Below, piece after piece: positions 1 through 4,914 of a stretch of DNA of 6,412 bases. Numbering within the stretch: position 1 is the first letter of the stretch; each line of letters starts with the position of its first letter. The notes under the pieces are model-generated. The model was not told where the DNA came from and did not search any database. It saw only the letters and a program-made list of their open reading frames with translations. Made by a program: the position numbers and the translations under genes. The DNA comes from Betaproteobacteria bacterium (lineage in GTDB: Bacteria; Pseudomonadota; Gammaproteobacteria; Burkholderiales; SG8-39), in NCBI GenBank assembly GCA_019237595.1, contig JAFAGU010000330.1, forward strand, positions 1-6,412, in the 5' to 3' direction.

Positions 1-609
1 CTGCCGGAAGCGACGGCGCATCTCCTCATCGCTTCCGTCCTTTCCGCGCCGGCGGCGCTCGTCATCGCCTTCGTCATGGTGCCGCCGGCCGGCGCGACCG
101 GCGGCGCGCTCGACTGGCGCTCGGAAGCGTCGGGGAGCATGGATGCGCTCACGCGCGGAACGCTCGAAGGCGCGCAGCTCCTCGTGAACATCGTCGCGAT
201 GCTCGTGGTCTTCGTCGCGCTGGTCGCGCTAGTGAACCTCGCGCTCACGCCTTATACGCTGCAAGGCGCGCTCGGCGCGGCGCTCGCGCCGCTCGCCTGG
301 CTGGCGGGCGTGCCATGGGGAGAGGCGCGCGCTGCGGGCGCCTTGCTCGGCACGAAGACCGTGCTGAACGAGCTTGTCGCCTATGTCGAGCTCGCGCGCT
401 CCGCGGAGCTCTCGGAGCGCAGCCGCGTGCTCCTGACCTACGCGCTGTGCGGCTTCGCCAATTTCGGCAGCCTCGGCATCATGATCGGCGGCCTGGGCAC
501 CATGTGCCCCGAGCGGCGCGGCGAAGTCGTGTCGCTCGGCCTGAAATCGATCGTTGCCGGCACTCTCGCCACGTGCCTCATCGCTGCGGTCGTGTCGCTC
601 ATCCTCTAG
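1..609 (+). CDS. Concentrative nucleoside transporter (CNT/NupC family), C-terminal part
   Basis: The gene enters from the left edge and is open from base 1, so only the last 202 residues are visible; CNT proteins are usually about 400 residues. The family imports nucleosides across the inner membrane, driven by a sodium or proton gradient. Visible hallmarks are AHLLIASVLSAPAAL at residues 6-20, the NELVAY segment around Glu124 and the CGFANFGSLGIMIGGLG stretch around residues 151-167. These correspond to the conserved substrate-binding parts of the CNT core. Several hydrophobic segments fit membrane helices: roughly residues 8-26, 57-83, 145-167 and 180-202. The frame ends at TAG 607-609. 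Base composition matches the rest of the window and the visible part is intact. The family call is firm. The exact substrate (purine or pyrimidine nucleoside) and the coupling ion cannot be read from this fragment. Confidence 0.93.
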   Translation: MPEATAHLLIASVLSAPAALVIAFVMVPPAGATGGALDWRSEASGSMDALTRGTLEGAQLLVNIVAMLVVFVALVALVNLALTPYTLQGALGAALAPLAWLAGVPWGEARAAGALLGTKTVLNELVAYVELARSAELSERSRVLLTYALCGFANFGSLGIMIGGLGTMCPERRGEVVSLGLKSIVAGTLATCLIAAVVSLIL

Positions 610-624
610 CTGCGGGCCCGTTTT

Positions 625-648
625 TCTTGTAGTGCCCCTACTACAAGA
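625..648. repeat. Perfect inverted repeat TCTTGTAGT-N6-ACTACAAGA
   Basis: A perfect 9-bp inverted repeat (625-633 with 640-648) surrounds the 6-nt spacer GCCCCT, 15 bp after the transporter stop codon. Two further G-T pairs could extend it as RNA. The only T-run (621-625) lies before the hairpin on the plus strand, not after it, so it is not a normal rho-independent terminator for the transporter. It could be a transcript 3'-end structure, or an operator for a dimeric repressor acting on the downstream small gene. The sequence alone does not decide between these. Confidence 0.6.
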
Positions 649-679
649 GGATCACGCTTTCGAGGATAGCGGCTGTCGT

Positions 680-705
680 TGGCCGGCCCTAGCATGGGCC
701 GGCCA
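680..705 (+). promoter_or_regulatory. GC-rich hairpin ending on the start codon of the RRM-like gene
   Basis: Bases 680-689 and 696-705 form a perfect 10-bp inverted repeat built on two GGCCGGCC octamers, with the 6-nt loop TAGCAT. The 3' arm fills the space where a ribosome binding site should be and ends on the A of the ATG at 705. No Shine-Dalgarno-like sequence is seen. If transcription starts upstream, this stem should hide the start codon. If the mRNA is leaderless, the repeat could act only in DNA. The structure is seen; the function is inferred. Confidence 0.5.
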
Positions 706-1043
706 TGAAACCGGACGTCATGGACCAGCTGCGCGAAGCGCGCGATTTCTATTCCCTGACCAAGACCGTGCTGGCCCTCTGCGAGCCGTATGGGCCGGTG
801 CATGCGTTCAGGCTCGTCCACAACCGCGGCGCCTCGCGCGTGGCCTGCTTCGTCGAGCTCGAAGCCACCAAGCAGCAGCCGCTCCTCGCGCGCGCGCTCG
901 GGTGCCGGATGGTGAACGGCGCCGTCTGGCTCGAGGTGCCCGTGGGGCGCGACTTTCCCCAGGCGGGAGAGTTCGCGCCGCTGCCCGAGCGCGTCGATCA
1001 CGCCGAGCTCGGCCGCATCGCCGCCCCCTCGCTCAACGGGTGA
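705..1043 (+). CDS. Small RRM-like hypothetical protein (112 aa)
   Basis: I do not recognise this as a characterised protein. Predicted secondary structure from the sequence is helix (about residues 6-29), strand-turn-strand (31-52, VHAFRLV and SRVACFVELE), helix (53-65) and strand (68-77, CRMVNGAVWLEV). This alpha-beta-beta-alpha-beta order resembles a compact RNA-recognition-motif fold, so nucleic-acid binding is possible but unproven. There is no signal peptide or membrane segment, so it should be cytoplasmic. The ATG at 705 is the first start in frame after the hairpin; an ATG at 720 is an alternative, and neither has a ribosome binding site. The gene stands alone between the transporter and the terminator before glgA. 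Protein-like composition and mixed hydrophobic patterning support a real gene. The 452-residue frame on the opposite strand is mainly an antisense shadow. Confidence 0.72.
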   Translation: MKPDVMDQLREARDFYSLTKTVLALCEPYGPVHAFRLVHNRGASRVACFVELEATKQQPLLARALGCRMVNGAVWLEVPVGRDFPQAGEFAPLPERVDHAELGRIAAPSLNG

Positions 1044-1075
1044 ACGAGCCGCGGTCGACCCCTTTCCCCCCCTTG

Positions 1076-1105
1076 CATACGCACCTCCCTCCCTTCGTGC
1101 GTATG
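1076..1105 (+). repeat. 9-bp hairpin with all-pyrimidine loop
   Basis: CATACGCAC (1076-1084) pairs perfectly with GTGCGTATG (1097-1105). The 12-nt loop contains only C and T. It lies 9 bp before the terminator stem, so the spacer holds two hairpins in tandem. It may be part of a compound 3'-end or leader structure, or a member of a dispersed repeat family. No second copy exists in this window. Confidence 0.5.
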
Positions 1106-1114
1106 TAGGCATCT

Positions 1115-1144
1115 GACCCCGGTCCCCCACCGGGGTCTTTTTTT
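1115..1144 (+). terminator. Strong intrinsic terminator abutting glgA
   Basis: GACCCCGGT (1115-1123) and ACCGGGGTC (1129-1137) form a perfect 9-bp GC-rich stem with a CCCCC loop. Seven T residues follow at once (1138-1144). This is a classical rho-independent terminator for plus-strand transcription and would end the mRNA of the small upstream gene. It is unusual in finishing only 4 nt before the glgA ATG, so the same structure lies inside any glgA leader that starts upstream. Confidence 0.88.
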
Positions 1145-1148
1145 GCCC

Positions 1149-2582
1149 ATGAATCCATACCGCGCGAGCCTGCTCTTCATCGCCCCCGAGTGCGCACCGC
1201 TCGTGAAGACCGGCGGCCTTGGCGACGTGTGCGCGGCGCTTCCGCCTGCGCTGCGCGCCCTCGGCATCGATGCGCGCGTGCTCATGCCCGGGTACCGCAA
1301 CGTGCTGCATGGCGTCTCCTCGAGGCGCGTCGGCCGCGCGAGGCTGCTGGGCCGCGACGTCGAGCTCCTGGAGGCGCGGCTCGAGGATGTTCCGCTGCTC
1401 GTGCTGGATTGCCCGGCGCTCTACGACCGCCCGGGCGGCCCTTACCAGGACGAGCGAGGGGCCGACTGGCCCGACAACGACGAGCGCTTTGCCGTGCTTT
1501 CGAGGGCGGCCGCGCTCCTCGCGACGGGCGCCTCGCCGCTCGAGTGGCGGCCGGAGCTCGTGCATTGCAACGACTGGCAGTCGGCGCTCGTGCCCGTGTA
1601 TCTCGCGCTGGAATCGCAGCCGGCGCGGCCGCGGACGATCCTCACGATCCATAACCTCGCGTTCCAGGGAAACTTCGACGCAGGCGCGCTCGAGCGCGCG
1701 GGCCTGCCCGCGAGCCTCCACACCGTCGAGGGGCTCGAGTTCTACGGAAAGGTCTCCTTCCTGAAGGGCGGGCTCCTCCATGCGGATGCCCTCACCACCG
1801 TGAGCCCGACGTACGCGCGCGAGATCCAGCATGCCGGGCAGGGCTGCGGGATGGAAGGCGTGCTCTCGCGGCGAAGCGCGGACCTGCATGGCATCCTCAA
1901 CGGCATCGACGAGCGCGTCTGGGATCCGGCGAGAGACCCTCACCTTGCGGCGCGCTACGCGCACGGCGATCTCGAGGGCAAGCGCGCCAACAAGGCGGCG
2001 CTGCAGGCCCGCATGGGCCTCGATGCCGATGCGTCGGTCCCGTTGTTCGGCTGCGTGGGGCGGATGACGGAGCAGAAGGGAACCGACCTCATCATCGAGG
2101 CGGGCGGCGAGCTTGCCCGGCTAGGCCAGCTCGCGATCGTGGGCGCCGGCTCGCCCGCGCTCCAAGAAGCGGCGCGCGCTCTCGCCGCGCGTCATCCGGG
2201 CCGGATCGCCGTGCACGTCGGCTTCAGCGAGCCGCTCGCACACCTGGTGGAGGCGGGCGCCGACCTCTTCCTCATGCCCTCGCGCTACGAGCCCTGCGGG
2301 CTCAACCAGATGTACAGCCAGCGCTACGGAACGCCGCCGATCGCGCGCGCGACCGGCGGCCTCTCGGACACGATCGTCGAAGGCGCGACCGGATTTCTCT
2401 TCGGGCCGGCGAGCGCGGCCGCGCTCGTGGAGGCGGCGAGGCGCGCGCTCGCGTGCTATGCCGACGGCGCGGCGTGGCGGCGCATCCAGCTCGCCGGCAT
2501 GTCGCGCGACTTCAGCTGGGGCGCAGCGGCTCGTCGTTACGCCGATCTTTACCGGAAGCTCGCCATACCGCAGCCGGCGTGA
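1149..2582 (+). CDS. glgA: Glycogen synthase (ADP-glucose dependent, GT5)
   Basis: This cytoplasmic enzyme transfers glucose from ADP-glucose to the non-reducing end of alpha-1,4-glucan. At 477 residues it has the normal family length. The N-terminal KTGGLGDV motif has Lys20 (Lys15 in E. coli). TIHNLAFQGNF carries His168. NGIDERVWDP and GRMTEQKG (Arg305, Lys310) open the C-terminal nucleotide-binding half. PSRYEPCGLNQMY holds the catalytic Glu381 and Cys383, and TGGLSDT follows. The ATG at 1149 is chosen because it places KTGGL at the usual distance; a TTG at 1143 would start inside the terminator T-run and is unlikely. No ribosome binding site is available: the only G-run upstream (1132-1135) lies in the terminator stem. 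The last 71 bases overlap the convergent glgC. The gene is intact and the identification is secure. Confidence 0.97.
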   Translation: MNPYRASLLFIAPECAPLVKTGGLGDVCAALPPALRALGIDARVLMPGYRNVLHGVSSRRVGRARLLGRDVELLEARLEDVPLLVLDCPALYDRPGGPYQDERGADWPDNDERFAVLSRAAALLATGASPLEWRPELVHCNDWQSALVPVYLALESQPARPRTILTIHNLAFQGNFDAGALERAGLPASLHTVEGLEFYGKVSFLKGGLLHADALTTVSPTYAREIQHAGQGCGMEGVLSRRSADLHGILNGIDERVWDPARDPHLAARYAHGDLEGKRANKAALQARMGLDADASVPLFGCVGRMTEQKGTDLIIEAGGELARLGQLAIVGAGSPALQEAARALAARHPGRIAVHVGFSEPLAHLVEAGADLFLMPSRYEPCGLNQMYSQRYGTPPIARATGGLSDTIVEGATGFLFGPASAAALVEAARRALACYADGAAWRRIQLAGMSRDFSWGAAARRYADLYRKLAIPQPA

Positions 2583-3549
2583 GGGCCGGAGGGGAGGCTT
2601 CCGCGAGCTCCTCGGCTTCCACCGAGGAGGCGGCGTCGCGCCAGTCGCGCAGCTTCGCGAGCAGCGCGGCATCGTGCTCGCCGCGCAGCGGCCAGCGCCG
2701 GTTCCAGAGATTGAAGCGCGGGCGGCTTCCCATCGCGTCCTGCTGGGCGGCGGCGAGCGCCGTGAGCGTGCCGACGTCCCGCCAGTAGGCGCGTTCCTCG
2801 AAAGGCTGCACGCCCGGGACGTGGTTCGTGGCGAAGTCGTAGGCGTAGAGGCTCGAGCTCCTCGCGACGCGAGGCAGCACGTCGCGGCCGAAATCGGTCT
2901 CGCCGAGCCGGCGCGCCTCGGCGAGCATGCGATCGAGCGCCTTCGGCTGGAAGAGGTAGTTGCCCATCGAGGCGAAGGCGCGCGCCGGATCGCCCGGGAT
3001 GCACGCCGGCATGCGGGGCTTCTCCCGGAACTCGAGGATGCGCCCGTCCCTTGCGGTCGACATGACGCCGAAGGAGCTCGCCTGGTCGATCGGCACGCCG
3101 AGCGCGGCGACGGTCGCATCCGCCGCGCGCTCGGCGTGGAACGCCGCCATCTGGCGCACGTCCATGCGGTACACGTGGTCGGCGGCAAACACCGCCACGA
3201 CATCGGGCCGGTGGGCGTGCACGACGTCGAGGTATTGGTACACGGCGTCGGCTGTTCCCTTGAAACGCCCGCCGAGCGTATTCGTCCGGGGCAGCAGCAC
3301 CTTGATGGTTCCCGAGCTCGCCGCGAACCAGGGCGCCCATGCGCGCTCGATGTGCTCGATCAGCGAGGCCGGCTTGTACTGCGCGAGCACGTATACGTTG
3401 TGGATGCGCGAGTTGGCGAGGTTGCTCAGGACGAAGTCGACGATGCGATAGCCGTTCGCGAACGCGAGCGCCGGCTTCGCGTGCTCGGCGGTCAGCGGAT
3501 AGAGGCGGCTTCCTTCTCCGCCGGCGAGGACGAGAGCCACGATATTCAT
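2512..3549 (-). CDS. glgC: ADP-glucose pyrophosphorylase, short form lacking the beta-helix domain
   Basis: The enzyme makes ADP-glucose from ATP and glucose-1-phosphate, the committed step of bacterial glycogen synthesis. The nucleotidyltransferase domain is complete: LAGGEGSRLYPLT (8-20), AKP with Lys25, GYRIVDF (33-39), KGTADAVYQ (97-105), ADHVYRMD with the metal-binding Asp124, FREKP with Lys177, SMGNYLF (194-200), FGRDVLP (220-226) and YWRDVGT (255-261). After NRRWPLRG (283-290) only 55 residues remain, against about 120 in E. coli GlgC. They show no hexapeptide repeat, so the left-handed beta-helix domain used for tetramer contacts and allosteric control is missing. Length is 345 residues; the family norm is about 420. 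The start at 3549 matches MNIVALVLAGG and has AAAGG 11 nt upstream; longer upstream frames are not protein-like. The last 23 codons lie antisense to glgA. Confidence 0.93.
   Translation of the reverse strand: MNIVALVLAGGEGSRLYPLTAEHAKPALAFANGYRIVDFVLSNLANSRIHNVYVLAQYKPASLIEHIERAWAPWFAASSGTIKVLLPRTNTLGGRFKGTADAVYQYLDVVHAHRPDVVAVFAADHVYRMDVRQMAAFHAERAADATVAALGVPIDQASSFGVMSTARDGRILEFREKPRMPACIPGDPARAFASMGNYLFQPKALDRMLAEARRLGETDFGRDVLPRVARSSSLYAYDFATNHVPGVQPFEERAYWRDVGTLTALAAAQQDAMGSRPRFNLWNRRWPLRGEHDAALLAKLRDWRDAASSVEAEELAEASPPALTPAAVWRASGKDRRNDEPLRPS
2608..2629. repeat. 8-bp hairpin just beyond the glgA stop
   Basis: CTCCTCGG (2608-2615) and CCGAGGAG (2622-2629) form a perfect stem with a 6-nt loop, 25 bp after the glgA stop. 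No T-run follows on either strand. It lies inside the glgC coding region on the other strand. It might help end the glgA transcript or stabilise its 3' end, but it may equally be chance in GC-rich coding DNA. Confidence 0.3.
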
Positions 3550-3635
3550 GGTTGCAGGAACCTTTGTGTAGGTGTTGGCTGGTTTGTGCGCGCATCGTGC
3601 GAGCGACACGCGACATGGATGGTAGAGAGTCGTAG

Positions 3636-3659
3636 CAGTCCGCACTATCAGCCGGACTG
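3636..3659. repeat. Inverted repeat CAGTCCG-N10-CGGACTG
   Basis: A perfect 7-bp inverted repeat with 10-bp spacing, so the arm centres are 17 bp apart. It lies 87-110 bp upstream of the glgC start in the divergent spacer. The arm geometry could suit a dimeric regulator or an RNA hairpin in the glgC leader. Function is not shown. Confidence 0.4.
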
Positions 3660-3669
3660 GATTCCGCAT

Positions 3670-3703
3670 GTAGCGTCGACCTGACCAAAAGTAGTGACGC
3701 TGC
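3670..3703. repeat. Imperfect inverted repeat flanking an A-rich core
   Basis: GTAGCGTC (3670-3677) can pair with GACGCTGC (3696-3703): seven Watson-Crick pairs and one G-T pair. The 18-nt centre contains ACCAAAAGTAGT, one of the least GC-rich spots nearby. It sits beside the other inverted repeat in the glgC/transglycosylase spacer and is a candidate regulatory site only. Confidence 0.3.
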
Positions 3704-3772
3704 GACAGCAGTTTCAGGCGCGCGCGATACCGGCCGAGCGGCGCGTTTCTTAGGATGAGTCGGCCCCCATCC

Positions 3773-3777
3773 GGGAG
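3773..3777 (+). promoter_or_regulatory. Ribosome binding site of the transglycosylase gene
   Basis: GGGAG lies 8 nt before the ATG at 3786, a good Shine-Dalgarno match and spacing. It supports that start for the frame with the signal sequence. Confidence 0.65.
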
Positions 3778-3785
3778 ACCCGGCC

Positions 3786-4460
3786 ATGGCCGCCTCGCGC
3801 TCTTCCCGTTCCACTGCGTTCCTCGCCGCCGCCCTCGCGCTCGCTGCCGCGGGCTTCTTCGCTGGGCCGCCGCCTGCGTCCGCGCCCGCGCTGCCCGCGT
3901 CGCCTTCCCTGCGGGCGGCCGAGGGGGAAGGCTTGTCGGCCTCGGCCGGATCCGCCGTGGAAACGGTGGTGCCTTCACCGGAAAGCGAGCAACGCACGCT
4001 CGCCGCGCACCTCGCCAAGCGCTATTTCATCGTCCGGAGCTCGGCGGAGCGCTGGGTCGCATCGGCCTACGACGCTGCGGCGCTCGCCGGGCTGGATCCT
4101 CTCCTGGTCCTCGCGGTCATCTCCGTCGAATCGGGCTTCGACCCGCTCGCCGAGAGCGCGATGGGCGCGAAGGGCCTCATGCAGATCATTCCGCGCCTGC
4201 ACCGGGACAAGCTCGACCCGCTCGGCGGGGACGAGGCCGTCCTCGATCCGGAAGCCAACATCCGGGTCGGCACGCGCATCCTCCAGGACTGCCTGGATCG
4301 CACGGGCACGCTCGAGGCGGGCCTGCAGTCCTACAACGGCGCGCTCTGGGATTCCTCGGCGCAATACGCGCAGAAGGTCCTTGCCGAGCGCTTGCGCCTG
4401 GAGCGGGCTTTGCGCGCTGCTGCGCACGCCGATGCCCTGGCCGCGCGGGAAGGAGGCTGA
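3786..4460 (+). CDS. Secreted lytic transglycosylase (SLT domain)
   Basis: Proteins of this family cleave the MurNAc-GlcNAc bond of peptidoglycan, forming 1,6-anhydro-MurNAc ends. The 224-residue product starts with a basic stretch and a hydrophobic segment (11-27), followed by an Ala/Pro-rich linker, so export by a Sec signal peptide or N-terminal anchor is likely. There is no lipobox cysteine. The SLT domain runs from about residue 75 to 205: AVISVESGFDP with catalytic Glu115, SAMGAKGLMQIIP (124-136), NIRVGTRIL (158-166) and SYNGA (182-186) with Tyr194 after it. YNGA in place of the common YNAG, together with MQIIPRLHRDKL, marks a distinct subgroup that I recall from betaproteobacteria. The stop codon is 4 bp from the next ATG, and its last codons carry that gene's ribosome binding site, so the two are co-transcribed. 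The cellular role is unknown. Confidence 0.9.
   Translation: MAASRSSRSTAFLAAALALAAAGFFAGPPPASAPALPASPSLRAAEGEGLSASAGSAVETVVPSPESEQRTLAAHLAKRYFIVRSSAERWVASAYDAAALAGLDPLLVLAVISVESGFDPLAESAMGAKGLMQIIPRLHRDKLDPLGGDEAVLDPEANIRVGTRILQDCLDRTGTLEAGLQSYNGALWDSSAQYAQKVLAERLRLERALRAAAHADALAAREGG
4450..4456 (+). promoter_or_regulatory. Perfect Shine-Dalgarno of the DUF4864 gene
   Basis: AAGGAGG lies inside the last codons of the transglycosylase gene, 8 nt before the ATG at 4465. It fixes that start against the longer frame open from 4381 and predicts efficient, possibly coupled, translation. Confidence 0.85.
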
Positions 4461-4464
4461 CCCC

Positions 4465-4905
4465 ATGAGATGTGCTTCTTGCCGCTTCTTCCTGCCTGTC
4501 CTCATGCTCGCCCTGCTGCCCGCTGCGTTCGCGCGCGCCGAGCCGGTGAGCGGCGCCGATGCGGCGGAGATCCGCGCCGTGATCTACCGGCAGATCGACG
4601 CCTTCAAGCGCGACGACGCCCAGGGCGCGTTCGCGCTCGTTTCCCCGGCGGTTCGCGAGGCCTTCGGCACGCCGCAGAAATTCCTCGCGGTCGTGCGCAT
4701 GGCCTATCGCGCCGTCTACCGGCCTGCCGCGGTCGTGTTCATGGACATGCTGATCCTGGGTGACGAGGTCGTGCAGCAGGTGCAGGTTACCGATCGGGGC
4801 GGACAGGTCTGGATCGCCTATTACGGGATGCAGCGGCAGCCCGACGGCAGCTGGCGAACCAACGGCTGCCGCCTCGCGCAGCCGGTGAGAATCATCCCGG
4901 CATAA
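4465..4905 (+). CDS. Secreted DUF4864 family protein
   Basis: The 146-residue product begins with a clear signal peptide (1-25: charged start, hydrophobic core 8-22, likely cleavage after Ala-Arg-Ala before Glu26), so it is probably periplasmic. The mature part matches what I recall of DUF4864: QIDAFKRDDAQGAFALVSP (43-61), FGTPQKF (67-73), AYRAVYRPAAVVF (80-92), a Q-V-Q-V strand, WIAYYGM (116-122) and GSWRTNGCRL (128-137). The pattern suggests a small cone-shaped alpha+beta fold like SnoaL/NTF2-type proteins, but no catalytic function is known for the family. The start is set by AAGGAGG at 4450-4456. It follows the transglycosylase by 4 bp and precedes glgX by 9 bp, so all three probably share a transcript. 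Any link to cell-wall turnover is inference from position. Confidence 0.85.
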   Translation: MRCASCRFFLPVLMLALLPAAFARAEPVSGADAAEIRAVIYRQIDAFKRDDAQGAFALVSPAVREAFGTPQKFLAVVRMAYRAVYRPAAVVFMDMLILGDEVVQQVQVTDRGGQVWIAYYGMQRQPDGSWRTNGCRLAQPVRIIPA

Positions 4906-4914
4906 GCTTGGGGC

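Larger units (their letters stand above)
3550..3785. promoter_or_regulatory. Divergent control region between glgC and the transglycosylase gene
   Basis: This 236-bp spacer separates two divergently transcribed genes, so it should carry promoters for both. It is less GC-biased than its flanks, especially about 3600-3700. I found no convincing -35/-10 pair on either strand. It holds two inverted repeats, listed separately, and the leader of glgC. No small gene is supported in it. Confidence 0.6.

Noticed and set aside
613..625. CGGGCCCG followed by TTTTT as a terminator for the transporter
   Set aside because: The palindrome has no room for a loop, so only two base pairs could form.
606..1964. 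452-aa open frame on the minus strand
   Set aside because: It is antisense to the RRM-like gene, crosses the terminator and runs into glgA. It is Arg/His-rich with no domain pattern, as expected of a shadow frame in GC-rich DNA.
3574..3592. Sigma-54-like GG/GC pattern in the glgC spacer
   Set aside because: The GG to GC spacing is off by one from the required value and the flanking consensus is poor.
2458..3684. 408-aa open frame on the plus strand
   Set aside because: It is antisense to glgC and extends into its promoter spacer; it shows no recognisable motif.
3550..3978. N-terminal extension of glgC to the upstream end of its open frame
   Set aside because: The upstream residues are not protein-like and cover the divergent gene and spacer. 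The GlgC start motif and a ribosome binding site place the start at 3549.
2549..4018. 489-aa minus-strand frame overlapping glgC in another phase
   Set aside because: Very Arg/Ala-rich and out of frame with the GlgC motifs. I also checked it for a frameshifted beta-helix and found none.
4381..4464. Longer start for the DUF4864 gene
   Set aside because: It would overlap the transglycosylase and bury the signal peptide. AAGGAGG at 4450-4456 sets the ATG at 4465.
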